A stretch of DNA of 64,000 nucleotides from positions 3,906,292 to 3,970,291 of the forward strand of contig NZ_CP022163.1 in assembly GCF_002305855.1 (NCBI RefSeq). Reading direction: 5' to 3'. The stretch's first letter is position 1. Each line of letters begins with the position of its first letter. The position numbers and the translations under genes are program-made. The notes beneath the pieces are model-generated. The model was not told the origin of the DNA, did not search any database, and saw only the letters and a list, made by a program, of their open reading frames with translations. The DNA is from Melittangium boletus DSM 14713. GTDB taxonomy: Bacteria; Myxococcota; Myxococcia; Myxococcales; Myxococcaceae. Shown here in pieces: positions 18,272 through 26,674 of the stretch.

Positions 18272-18847
18272 ATGAACCTCGTCATCCATCTCGCCGCCGT
18301 CGCCGAACTGGCCAAGGCGGCCAATCACGTCTCGCCGTCTGGCCTCATCGCCCTGTGGTCCTTGCTCGCCATGGCGACGATCTGGCGCAATCACACTCCG
18401 CCCCTTTTCCCAAGAAGTCGTCCCCGCGCCCGTGTCCGTCGGCCGAACACGACGAAGCGGCGGAGTCGCCCGGCCGATGCGAAGCGGCCCCTTCGGCAGC
18501 ACCCACGCGCCGGAATCAATGACCTCTCTCGACGGCGGAAGCGGCATGCCGCGAAGTGGCCTGCGTCACCACTGAGGTCACGTCAAGGAAGTCATGAAGA
18601 TGTCCGGAACGCTGGCGCTGCTCACGATGTAGCTCCGGGGTTGTTCGTTCCTACGCCGAAGGCTCCGTGCCATGGCCCGCTCCGGACGCAGCGCCCCACG
18701 TCCTCTCCTCCTGTGAGGCCACGCTCGCCGCCACAGCGCTCATTCGTCAAAGCATTCGCTCCCCGCCTCCTTCACGGATGCCACTTGGAGGTCGGGCTGG
18801 CGGCGCAGCTGCACACACCAGCGCGAGGAGACGAGAGCCGCCTCTAG
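18272..18847 (+). CDS. Small hydrophobic peptide, copy 2
   Basis: Paralogue of the ORF at 17792: MNLVIHLAAVAELAKAANHV then SPSGLIALWSLLAMATIWRN. The similarity continues at DNA level to about 18500 (RRPN, SRP-A-RP in this frame), after which the frame continues to 18847 without resemblance to anything. The true C-terminus is uncertain; a frameshifted reading would stop at 18522. The duplication of about 250 bp is clear, the coding status less so. Confidence 0.3.
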   Translation: MNLVIHLAAVAELAKAANHVSPSGLIALWSLLAMATIWRNHTPPLFPRSRPRARVRRPNTTKRRSRPADAKRPLRQHPRAGINDLSRRRKRHAAKWPASPLRSRQGSHEDVRNAGAAHDVAPGLFVPTPKAPCHGPLRTQRPTSSPPVRPRSPPQRSFVKAFAPRLLHGCHLEVGLAAQLHTPARGDESRL

Positions 18848-19725
18848 CACCGAGCACATGCTCGTCGTCTCGCAGGACTGGTCCTTGCCGATCAGCGGAG
18901 AACCGGGACAGGCGCGGCGCTAAGAGTGACCCATTTCCACGGTGCGTCGGCCAACTGCCCGGTTGGGAATGAGCATCGAACATGGAAGTGACTCTGGGTC
19001 GAAGTGGAGCAGGGACGACTCCTCGCGACTGTCCATCACCCTACGAGAGAATGCATGACGACGGCGCCTTTCCGCGCTGGCTGAAAGCCCGCCGAGACTC
19101 GATTCCATACAGGTCAGTACCGAAAGGGACGCACTACACGACACACGCAACCGCATCTGCCCGAAGGAAGGCGCGGAGCACAAGAGGCTATCCTCCATGG
19201 CAAAAGTGAGGGGCACCCGCCGGCAAGCGAGCGCCCCTCTGAATCGTGACCGCCTGAGCGGACACGCGTCGAAAAGTATTCAGACATTCACCCTACGGGT
19301 CAGCTAGCGCGCTAATAGAGCGGCCAACTGCGGCGAATCGGGGCACCGTTGTCAAACCTGTGGAACCCGTTGTCAAACCTGAGCAATGGATGCGCACAAA
19401 GCGCGGTGCAGTCAATTGCACCGCTCCGCAAATTCGCTCAACTTCGCCGCCCCGGTTAAAGGCCCCACGACGTCCCCAGCGGATAGCGTGCGCACGCCTC
19501 CAACTGGGGGGACATCAATATTCGCGGGAAAACAGAAGCATCGCACTCCCGTACAAGAGCAGAGACTGGGCCTGCAGCCTCCTTACCAAACCTACCGTGC
19601 CTACCTTCTAGGGAATCCCGGATCCACGGTCGGCAAACCGTCGTCGGGACAAACCCGGAGCCGCCCGCGCGGACACGCGTCGAATGCACCTCGCGAGCGC
19701 TCCCTATCAAAGGAGGAAGTGCACG
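18848..19725. other. Gene-poor stretch with a tandem 15-bp repeat
   Basis: I see no convincing gene on either strand; base composition is lower in GC than the flanks. CCGTTGTCAAACCTG is repeated exactly at 19346-19360 and 19367-19381, a 21-bp period (two helical turns), as for an operator or an insertion-sequence end remnant. No tRNA was recognised. Confidence 0.4.
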
Positions 19726-19896
19726 ATGGAACCTGCCTCAGCAACCTCGGTTGCGGCCAAGCTCGCGACCTCGTCACTCGAACCTGTCGATGTGCTCATC
19801 TTCATCGCCGTAGTCCTCGTGTTGTTCTTCCTCGGCATCACTTGGAGGGCCTTGAACATCCTCGAGCGCAGTTCACGGCAACGCCGCACACGCTGA
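19726..19896 (+). CDS. Small single-span membrane protein
   Basis: 56 residues: a polar N-terminus, one strong membrane span (VLIFIAVVLVLFFLGITW) and a basic tail (ERSSRQRRTR). AAAGGAGG lies just upstream of the ATG, one of the best ribosome sites in the window. The orientation should be N-out, C-in by the positive-inside rule. No family recognised. It precedes the JAMM-like lipoprotein gene by about 120 bases. Confidence 0.6.
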   Translation: MEPASATSVAAKLATSSLEPVDVLIFIAVVLVLFFLGITWRALNILERSSRQRRTR

Positions 19897-20018
19897 GTTG
19901 ACTCGCCAGAAGTTCGGTTCGGCCGCGCGCTCGCCAAGGGCGCGGTCGTTCCAAGGTAATGACGCATCGCCGTCAAGCGCTCCCAACGAATCGTGCAACC
20001 GTGTACGCTCCTGGTGAC

Positions 20019-20783
20019 ATGTCGAGAACGTGCATTCGCCATCAGGCCGTCATGCTCCTGCTCATGAGTCCGCTGGGTTGCGCGAGCACTCCGCATCCTC
20101 TCTCCCAAGACGCAGATGCCTCCAAGGGGCCTTGGGCCGAGGTGCCCATCATCGGAATGCCCACGGGCGACACATCCATTCCAATAGCACTGCTCCAGGA
20201 CGCAGCTGATGCGCTACTCAAGCGCCCCGGTGCCAAGGTCTGCGAGGCATCTACCCGTCGCCCTATCGTGGGGTTGTCCACCGAGTACTGCTCCACGGTC
20301 TATGTCGCGGGCGAGCCATCTTCCATGTCCTGGCGAGTCACCGAGCCGATTGCGGGAGATCACAGGTCGTGCACTCCGCGCTATTCCGTGCGTGATGCGG
20401 ATCATCCGCCATCCCAGGTGTGGGTCGTGGGTTATGTCCACAGTCACCCTTGTGCCGGAGCGCCCTCGTCCGATGATCTCTCGGGCTGGCCCACGGATGC
20501 ATTCAGGCCCTATGTGGCCATGGCTGAAGTTCGCCTGATTCCCGGCAATCCCGCGCCAGCCCTCTATAAGGATACAGCCATCGAGATGGCCTCCGCGCTG
20601 GTCGGTGAACGACAGGATGGAGCACGTGTCATCCTGCGCTATTACCCCACGGGAGAGGTCCAACAATGGAGCACCGCCAAACATGAATGGGTGAGGTTGG
20701 GCCGCTGCGCACCAGTCCCAGGCAACGACCGCCCTCATCCACCTCAGTGTCAGCCTGCTTCACTGCGTCTGCTTCGCGAGTGA
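20019..20783 (+). CDS. Lipoprotein with JAMM/MPN-like metalloprotease motif
   Basis: 254 residues. Signal sequence with a lipobox-like SPLGCAS at about 17-23. The central region contains VGYVHSHPCAGAPSSDDL, resembling the JAMM zinc motif H-S-H-P-x-S-x2-D, with the loop one residue shorter than the classic x7 spacing. JAMM proteins are zinc isopeptidases or amidases; this one would act at the envelope. The start at 20019 gives a proper signal peptide; the frame is open 20 codons further up. A second lipoprotein gene follows 13 bases later. Confidence 0.65.
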   Translation: MSRTCIRHQAVMLLLMSPLGCASTPHPLSQDADASKGPWAEVPIIGMPTGDTSIPIALLQDAADALLKRPGAKVCEASTRRPIVGLSTEYCSTVYVAGEPSSMSWRVTEPIAGDHRSCTPRYSVRDADHPPSQVWVVGYVHSHPCAGAPSSDDLSGWPTDAFRPYVAMAEVRLIPGNPAPALYKDTAIEMASALVGERQDGARVILRYYPTGEVQQWSTAKHEWVRLGRCAPVPGNDRPHPPQCQPASLRLLRE

Positions 20784-20796
20784 CGAGGAGAACGCG

Positions 20797-21513
20797 ATGC
20801 GTAAAACCGTAACCCTGGTGCTGTGCACTGTGGGGCTTGGAGGATGCGCCCTCTTCCGCCCTCCCCTTCCCCCTGCCCCTGATCCATGGCCCGCGCCGGA
20901 TGCCACCACGCTCGTGCTTCCCGGGTCCGAAGCCGGGGCCGTCATCGCCGCAGCCGCCGCACTCCAAGAATTCATCCGGACCCACCCGGACCCCTACCTG
21001 TATCGGGGATGCACCCACCCCGCCCAAGGACTCGACGTGGCGGTCTTTCTAGAACCCGCGTCCAGGCTCTATTTCGTCACGCTCGCCCAGCGCTTCGACC
21101 GGTGTGGCGGCCCGTCGGGGCGGATGCTCGGCTCGCTTCCCGAGTACGCAGTCACCGCCCTGGGCGAGGTGCTCGGTGAGTCTCCGCCCCCAGCTGGCGA
21201 AGCAGACGATCCCCATACACCCACCGAGACTCCGACCCCCCAGCCGATAACACCCGCCGCTCCGCGCCCGGCCGGAAAGGCGGACCCCACCGACGCGCCG
21301 TCCGCTACTCCGCCCGAGCGAACGACGCCACCTGCCGCTCCGCTCCCGAGAACGGAAGCCGGTACGCCCGCGCCGTCACCAGCACCAGGCCCCGCTTCTC
21401 CGCCTGGGCCTTCAACTCCTCCTCCGGCAGCGCCTTGCCCAACATCGCCACCACCCGGCCTCCCGGCGCCAGGTACGCCGGCGCCAGGTCCAACCAGTCC
21501 GGCAGATCCATGA
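20797..21513 (+). CDS. Lipoprotein with Pro-rich tail overlapping rsmG
   Basis: 238 codons. Signal peptide with lipobox LGGCALF at about 14-20, then a domain of about 100 residues with two Cys in possible disulfide positions (YRGCTHP, RFDRCGG), then a Pro/Ala/Thr-rich tail. The last about 70 codons are antisense to the 3' end of rsmG, and their composition mirrors it. The original stop may have been lost. It forms an operon with the JAMM-like lipoprotein. No family recognised. Confidence 0.6.
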   Translation: MRKTVTLVLCTVGLGGCALFRPPLPPAPDPWPAPDATTLVLPGSEAGAVIAAAAALQEFIRTHPDPYLYRGCTHPAQGLDVAVFLEPASRLYFVTLAQRFDRCGGPSGRMLGSLPEYAVTALGEVLGESPPPAGEADDPHTPTETPTPQPITPAAPRPAGKADPTDAPSATPPERTTPPAAPLPRTEAGTPAPSPAPGPASPPGPSTPPPAAPCPTSPPPGLPAPGTPAPGPTSPADP

Positions 21514-21967
21514 AGGCGCGCGCCACCACCCGGTCCGCGCGCGGCAGGCCCTCCGCCTCGGGCTTGCCCTCCGCGCGCGTGTGCACGCCCTTCGTCCCCG
21601 CGAGCCCCAGCCCCGGCGTCGTCACCACCGCCTTGAGGTAGCCCACCTTCTTGCCCACCGCGTCCACCATCGTCACCGACAGGGACTCGCGGGCGATCTT
21701 GAGCGGCAGTCCGGGGAAGCCCGCCCCCGCTCCCACGTCCAGCACCGTCGCCGCCCCCTCCACCTCGGGCAGCACCGCCAGCGAGTCCAGGAAGTGCTTC
21801 TCCAGCACCTCCTCGGGCGCGGTGATGGCCGTCAGGTTCACCTTCGCGTTCCACTTGAGAAGCTCGCCCATCAGCCGGAACAACCGCCCGGGCACGTCCT
21901 CGGCCACCGTGACGCCCAAGGCCCGGCAGCCCTCCTGAATCCGATCGGCGAAGCGCGCGTTATCCAC
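21305..21967 (-). CDS. rsmG: 16S rRNA (guanine-N7) methyltransferase RsmG
   Basis: 220 residues. SAM-binding VLDVGAGAGFPGLPLKI, the N-terminal helix FRLMGELLKWNAKVNLTAIT and the conserved RAFMDLPDWL region are all present. RsmG methylates G527 of 16S rRNA. The start is GTG at 21967, following mnmG by about 100 bases on the same strand, the usual mnmG-rsmG order. A perfect DnaA box covers the start codon. The 3' end overlaps a convergent lipoprotein gene by 209 bases. Confidence 0.95.
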   Translation of the reverse strand: MDNARFADRIQEGCRALGVTVAEDVPGRLFRLMGELLKWNAKVNLTAITAPEEVLEKHFLDSLAVLPEVEGAATVLDVGAGAGFPGLPLKIARESLSVTMVDAVGKKVGYLKAVVTTPGLGLAGTKGVHTRAEGKPEAEGLPRADRVVARAFMDLPDWLDLAPAYLAPGGRVVAMLGKALPEEELKAQAEKRGLVLVTARAYRLPFSGAERQVASFARAE

Positions 21968-22052
21968 AACCCACCCTCTTGAACCGGGGTCTCAACCCCT
22001 TGAATTGGTTACACATTGGGGACTCCTCGAAGTTCCCCACACCTTGTCCACA
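21960..22052 (+). promoter_or_regulatory. Cluster of DnaA-box-like 9-mers between rsmG and mnmG
   Basis: TTATCCACA (perfect consensus) at 21960-21968, TTCCCCACA at 22033-22041 and TTGTCCACA at 22044-22052, all in the same orientation. The spacer between the genes contains a less GC-rich patch (TTGAATTGGTTACACATTGG). This could be part of oriC or a DnaA-controlled promoter region; no classical unwinding element was recognised. Confidence 0.5.
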
Positions 22053-22067
22053 CCCCCCTGTGCGATC

Positions 22068-23945
22068 TCAACCGCCCGCGCGCGCCCCCACCCCACCGCG
22101 CTTGAGCGCCACCAGCAACAGGGAGAACGCCGCCGGGGTCAGCCCTGGAATCCGCCGCGCCTGCCCCACCGTGCCCGGGCGGTGCTTCACGAACTTCTCG
22201 AGCGCCTCGGCCGACAGGCCCCGCACCCGCTCGTACTCGAAGTCCTCGGGAATCCGCCACCCGTCCCACGCTTCCGCCTCGCGCGCCGCCGCCCGCTCGG
22301 CCATGACGATGTAGCCCTCGTACTTCACCTCCACCTCCACCTCCTCCACCACGTCCGGGGCCAGCGCGGGCCAGCCTTCGCCGCCCTCCGCCGCCAGCGC
22401 CGCGTACGTCACCTCGGGCCGCTTGAGCCGCGCCGCCAGCCCCGTGCGCTTGAGCCGCGCCACCTCGTCCGCCACCGCCCTCCCCCGCGCGTCCACCCGC
22501 TCGGCCATGTCCTGGCCCACGAGCCCCACCCGCGCCCCGTGCCGCGCGAGCCGCAGGTCCGCGTTCCCCTCGCGCAGCCGCAGCCGGTGCTCCGAGCGGC
22601 TGGTGAACATGCGGAAGGGTTCGCCATCCACCCCCCGCGTGACGAGCTCGTCCACCAGCACCGCGCCGTGGGCCTCGTGCCGCCCGAGCTCCAGCGCGGG
22701 CTCGCCCTTCACCTGGAGCGCCGCCTGAATCCCCGCGTACAACCCCTGGAAGGCGGCCTCCTCGTAGCCGCTCGTGCCGTTGAGCTGCCCCGCGAAGTAC
22801 AGGCCCTTCACGCGCTTGGTCTCAAGCGTCGGGTGCAGCTGCGTGGGCGGGGCGTAGTCGTACTCCACCGCGTAGCCGTAGCGCGCCACCTCGACATCAC
22901 CCAGTCCCGGCAGCGTGCGCAGGAAGGCGAGCTGCACCTCGGCGGGCAGGCTCGTGCTCAGGCCCGCGGGGTACACGAGCGGGGACGCGGGGCCCTCCGG
23001 CTCCAGGAAGACGAGGTGCCGCTCGCGCGCGGAGAAGCGCACCACCTTGTCCTCGAGCGAGGGGCAGTAGCGCGGGCCCCGGCCGACAATCTCCCCCTGG
23101 TACAGCGGCGAGCGGTGGAGGTTGTCGCGGAGAATCCGGTGCGTGGCGTCGGTGGTGTAGGTGAGGGCGCAGGTGACAGCGGGCTGGTGGGGGAAGGGGC
23201 CCGGGGCGGCGCGGGTGCGCAAGGAGAGGGGACGCGGGGGGAAGTCACCGGGCTGGGGAGCGAGCGAGGCCCAGTCGATGCTGTCGCGCACGAGCCGCGC
23301 GGGGGTGCCCGTCTTGAAGCGGCCGAGCGTGAAGCCGAGCGCGCGCAGGGAGTGGGACATGCCCTGGGCGGACTCGTCGCCGAGCCGTCCGCCCACCTCC
23401 TTCTTCTCGCCCACGTGCATGAGGGCCTGGAGGAAGGTGCCAGTGGTGAGCAGCACGGCGGAGGCGGCCACCTGGGTGCCATCGCCGAGCACCACGCCCG
23501 AGACGCGGCCGCCCTCGGCGATGACGGCGGAGACCTCGGCCTCGTGCACGGTGAGGCCGGGCTGGGAGAAGAGGACGGACTGCATGACGCGCGCGTAGGC
23601 GTCGCGGTCGCAGAGCACGCGGGTGGCCTGCACGGCGGGGCCCTTGGAGGCGTTGAGCGTCTTGAAGTGGGTGCCGGTGAGGTCCGCCACGCGAGCCATC
23701 TCGCCGCCGAGCGCGTCGAGCTCGCGCACCAGGTGGCCCTTGGCGGTGCCGCCCACGGCGGGGTTGCAGCTCATGACGGCGGCGCGCTCGCGCTTGAGCG
23801 TGAGGCCGAGCGTGGTGAGGCCCATGCGCGCGCACGCGAGCGCCGCCTCGCTGCCCGCGTGGCCCAGGCCCACCACGAGCACGTCGTACCGCGGCTTCAA
23901 ACCCACGACAGAAGAAGGGGAGGACACGGCCGCCTTGTCTCTCAC
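22068..23945 (-). CDS. mnmG: tRNA uridine-5-carboxymethylaminomethyl modification enzyme MnmG (GidA)
   Basis: 625 residues, the usual size. FAD-binding VVGLGHAGSEAA (Leu in place of the second Gly in the common GGGHAG), SCNPAVGGTAKGHLVRE, and KGLYFAGQLNGTSGYEEAA are present, with the C-terminal MnmE-binding helical domain. With MnmE it modifies the wobble uridine of several tRNAs; mnmE lies at 56.8 kb in this window. The start is GTG at 23945. Confidence 0.96.
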   Translation of the reverse strand: MRDKAAVSSPSSVVGLKPRYDVLVVGLGHAGSEAALACARMGLTTLGLTLKRERAAVMSCNPAVGGTAKGHLVRELDALGGEMARVADLTGTHFKTLNASKGPAVQATRVLCDRDAYARVMQSVLFSQPGLTVHEAEVSAVIAEGGRVSGVVLGDGTQVAASAVLLTTGTFLQALMHVGEKKEVGGRLGDESAQGMSHSLRALGFTLGRFKTGTPARLVRDSIDWASLAPQPGDFPPRPLSLRTRAAPGPFPHQPAVTCALTYTTDATHRILRDNLHRSPLYQGEIVGRGPRYCPSLEDKVVRFSARERHLVFLEPEGPASPLVYPAGLSTSLPAEVQLAFLRTLPGLGDVEVARYGYAVEYDYAPPTQLHPTLETKRVKGLYFAGQLNGTSGYEEAAFQGLYAGIQAALQVKGEPALELGRHEAHGAVLVDELVTRGVDGEPFRMFTSRSEHRLRLREGNADLRLARHGARVGLVGQDMAERVDARGRAVADEVARLKRTGLAARLKRPEVTYAALAAEGGEGWPALAPDVVEEVEVEVKYEGYIVMAERAAAREAEAWDGWRIPEDFEYERVRGLSAEALEKFVKHRPGTVGQARRIPGLTPAAFSLLLVALKRGGVGARAGG

Positions 23946-23991
23946 GGCGCGCCCGCGTTGGCGAGTTGGGGACGCGTGCCCGGCGGCCCGC

Positions 23992-24285
23992 CTATCCCAG
24001 GTCCGCCATGAGCTGGTGGAGATCCGCCAGCACCTCTCGCACCTGCGCGTCCAGCGGCTCCGCGCTCATCCGCACCTCGCGCAGGGACTCCTCGGCGTCC
24101 AGGTCCTTCAGGATCTGGTGGAGATCCGCGAGGACCTCACGCACCTGCTCGTCCAGGGACTCCGGAGGGTGGCCCTCCTCGGAGGGCGCCGGCTCGAACT
24201 CGCCACGACGCGGGGGGCGCGGCGAGAGCTTCGTGGAGGAGGGGGGCGAGGGGTGGAGGGGGAAGGGGTCGAGCGAATGGAACAT
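23992..24285 (-). CDS. Small protein with two helical repeats
   Basis: 97 residues from the ATG at 24285. After a Pro-rich N-terminus come two copies of the unit LD-QVREVLADLHQ (about 46-65 and 77-96) separated by a charged linker, predicting two amphipathic helices. Soluble, acidic C-terminus, no signal. Codon use supports a real gene. It lies just upstream of mnmG on the same strand. No function assigned; an alpha-helical interaction or dimerisation protein is plausible. Confidence 0.6.
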   Translation of the reverse strand: MFHSLDPFPLHPSPPSSTKLSPRPPRRGEFEPAPSEEGHPPESLDEQVREVLADLHQILKDLDAEESLREVRMSAEPLDAQVREVLADLHQLMADLG

Positions 24286-24511
24286 GACGGACTGCCTCGT
24301 GGGTCGGGGTGGAGCCGAAGACCCACGAGATGAGTGTGCCAACCCCCTATGACACGCCGGTTCCCGGAGTCTCCGAAATATCGGTTATCACTGTAAGCCG
24401 GGGAAACACCAGAGCTCCCGCAACAAAGGGCGCATGCCAACACCTTCGGGCCTCCATCACCCCTGAAGCCGGGTGTACGGACCCCCTCTCCATGGGTGAC
24501 GGACGACCTCG

Positions 24512-24536
24512 GCCTCTCTCACTGAGTGAGAGAGGC
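24512..24536. terminator. Perfect 12-bp hairpin downstream of the Hint-protein gene
   Basis: GCCTCTCTCACT at 24512-24523 pairs exactly with 24525-24536. It lies about 60 bases past the stop of the Hint-domain gene on the minus strand. No T-run follows in that direction; on the plus strand TTTCCC follows. Probably a transcript-end structure. Confidence 0.4.
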
Positions 24537-24594
24537 TTTCCCGACACGTCCTTCACGCCGCCGACGGGGTCGGAGCCTCCCTCCGAGGGCCGGC

Positions 24595-26481
24595 TCAGTG
24601 AGCGCGGGCGCGGGCGTGGCGCAGGTCGCGGAGCCAAGGGCGGGCGAGGGGAGCCGCCGGCCGGGGAGCCGACTGCAGGGCGCGCTGCATGGCCAGGTCG
24701 CCCACGAGGAAGCCCCCGGCGAAGAGCGTCGTCTGGCTCCCGGGGGCCAGGCGCGCGAGCTCCTTCTCGGTGCCCAGACGCAGGTTGAAGACGCGCTGGC
24801 CGTCCGCGGGCACGCGCCTCACCGAGGTGAGACGCGTGACGCCCCCATCCGTGCGCACCTCGTCGCGCGCGCGCAGCGAGCCGGCGGCCACGACGCGCCC
24901 ATCCGCGAGGAGGACGGGGTGGTTCCCGGTGAGACGCACCTCGCGGCCGGCGCTGTCGCGCAGGAGCACCAGGGGCGCCGACTCCTGGCCGCGCGCCACG
25001 TCCGTCACGGTGAGCACCGCGCCGAGCGTGTCCACGCGCACGCGGTCTCCCAACTGGACCCGCTCCACGGGCACGCCGCGGCCGTCGGCGAGGGTGATGG
25101 GGGTGCCCTCGGCCAGGCAGCCCTCGCGGAAGAGGAGCCGCCGCTGGGTGGGCGAGCGCCGGTCGATGGCCTCCGACAGGAAGAAGGGCTCGAGCGAGGA
25201 GGAGCCATCGGCGTTGGGGCAGCGCGCCTCGCCCACCAGGGTGAAGCTCAGGCTCGCGGGCTTGTCGAGGAGGAAGGCCGCCTGGCACTGGGGAGCGTCG
25301 GGCCGGTTCGCGTTGAGCAGATAGGAGGTGTCGAGCAGGGCGTTGAAGGTGGAGGAGGACTGGCCCGTGGGCAGCAGGGCCCGGGGGTCCACCGCCTGGG
25401 TGCAGGTGACGCCGTCCTGGGAGTCGAGGAGCTTGAGTCTCGCGGAGACGTAGCGCTCCACCGTGCACGGCAGGTGATTCCGGGAGCCGGGGGAGAGGAG
25501 GGCACGCACGGGCACGTAGAGGCGCCGGGCGTCATGGGCGCGAGGCAAGGGCCAGTAGTCCTCGGGGCTGAAGTGGCCCGGAGCCCCCGGAAGGGCGCCC
25601 GCGAGTCCCGTGGGCACGGCGGCGAAGGGCTCGGGCACGCCGTCCTCGAGCGCCGCCAGGGCGTAGTCGCAGTCCGAGCCGCCGCGCCGCTGGCACAGGA
25701 GGATGTCCTCGGAGGGGCCGGGCACGAGCTGGCGCGGGTGGAGCAGTTGGAAGCCACCGTCCGGGCGCAAGGCGAGCGAGGTGCGCGCCACGGTATAGGA
25801 GACGAGCTCGCGGCCCGTGGCCTCGTCCACGGCGAGCGCGAGGGATTCCACGCGCAGCAGGCGCCCCTCGGCCCCCTTCACCCGGGCCTCGGCGCCCACG
25901 TCGATGAAGTCCGTGCCACCGCCGAACTCCTCGCCGGCCCGGGAGGCCACGAGCGAGCGCCGCGAGTCGTCCCGAAGGGTCTCCTGGACGAGCACGTCCG
26001 CGTAGACGTAGTCCGCGCCCCCCAGGCAGCTCACGCGCACGTAGGGGTGGAAGGTGAGGGTGTCCCCGGAGGGAGACGTCACGGGCGGGCGCACGAGCAC
26101 GGCATGGTCACACCACAGGCCCGCCTCGCTCACCTGGAGCGGGCCCATGAAAGGACGGCCGCGGGAGCGCTCGCGCGAGCGGGCCAGGCGACGGAAGAGC
26201 TCCGGGGAGTTGACCGGCGTCTTGCCCGCCGCCTGGAGCCGGTGCGTGACGAAGGCGTAGTGCCCGTCGTCTCCGAGATTCAACACCACGCTCGAGCGGC
26301 CGGGGAAGGCGTCATACCAGACGCGCATGCGCTGGGCGTCCTCCACCAGCACCCGGGATGACAGTCCTTCCGCGGGAGGGCGCAGCGCGCCGCTCCAACC
26401 CGCCGTCGAAAGCAGCACCCCCACCCAACGCGCCACCCCCACCCAAGACGTCCAGGATGACCTGGGATTCTTCTTCATCAT
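24595..26481 (-). CDS. Secreted protein with C-terminal Hint (hedgehog/intein) domain
   Basis: 628 residues. N-terminal signal region (MMKKNPR, then a hydrophobic span), a long Cys-containing extracellular part (about 35-450) of no known family, and a Hint domain from Cys455 (CLAEGTPITLADG) through GD-V motifs to TGNHPVLLADG (His521) and LFAGGFLVGD near 595. Hint domains self-cleave. The catalytic Cys and TxxH are present, but the usual terminal His-Asn is replaced by Gly-Asp, so C-terminal cleavage may be lost. GGGGGAG precedes the ATG pair at 26481. Myxobacteria often use such domains in surface proteins or toxins; no clear toxin domain follows. Confidence 0.75.
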   Translation of the reverse strand: MMKKNPRSSWTSWVGVARWVGVLLSTAGWSGALRPPAEGLSSRVLVEDAQRMRVWYDAFPGRSSVVLNLGDDGHYAFVTHRLQAAGKTPVNSPELFRRLARSRERSRGRPFMGPLQVSEAGLWCDHAVLVRPPVTSPSGDTLTFHPYVRVSCLGGADYVYADVLVQETLRDDSRRSLVASRAGEEFGGGTDFIDVGAEARVKGAEGRLLRVESLALAVDEATGRELVSYTVARTSLALRPDGGFQLLHPRQLVPGPSEDILLCQRRGGSDCDYALAALEDGVPEPFAAVPTGLAGALPGAPGHFSPEDYWPLPRAHDARRLYVPVRALLSPGSRNHLPCTVERYVSARLKLLDSQDGVTCTQAVDPRALLPTGQSSSTFNALLDTSYLLNANRPDAPQCQAAFLLDKPASLSFTLVGEARCPNADGSSSLEPFFLSEAIDRRSPTQRRLLFREGCLAEGTPITLADGRGVPVERVQLGDRVRVDTLGAVLTVTDVARGQESAPLVLLRDSAGREVRLTGNHPVLLADGRVVAAGSLRARDEVRTDGGVTRLTSVRRVPADGQRVFNLRLGTEKELARLAPGSQTTLFAGGFLVGDLAMQRALQSAPRPAAPLARPWLRDLRHARARAH

Positions 26482-26490
26482 GGCTCCCCC

Positions 26491-26533
26491 CTGAAAACAA
26501 ACGGAGCATTCCCCTAACAGGGAAGAATGCTCC
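26491..26533 (-). terminator. Intrinsic terminator of the 26675 gene
   Basis: On the minus strand GGAGCATTC (from 26533) pairs with GAATGCTCC (ending 26503), with an inner CCC/GGG pairing, and is followed by GTTTGTTTTC. It separates the secreted-protein gene at 26675-27220 from the Hint gene. Confidence 0.75.
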
Positions 26534-26674
26534 GCTCAAGCATGAGGGCGGAAAGTGAGGAAAAACCCGCAATGACGGAACCCCCGGGTCTGTATTGTTT
26601 GGGGGAACCGAATCCCTTTCAATGGAGGGGCGAAGCAAGCCCACCGGCCGACAGGCGGGGGCCGGGGCAGGGCG

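Noticed and set aside
22005..24011. 668-codon plus-strand frame opposite mnmG
   Set aside because: Antisense shadow rich in Arg, His and Gly with no motifs; mnmG is unambiguous on the other strand.
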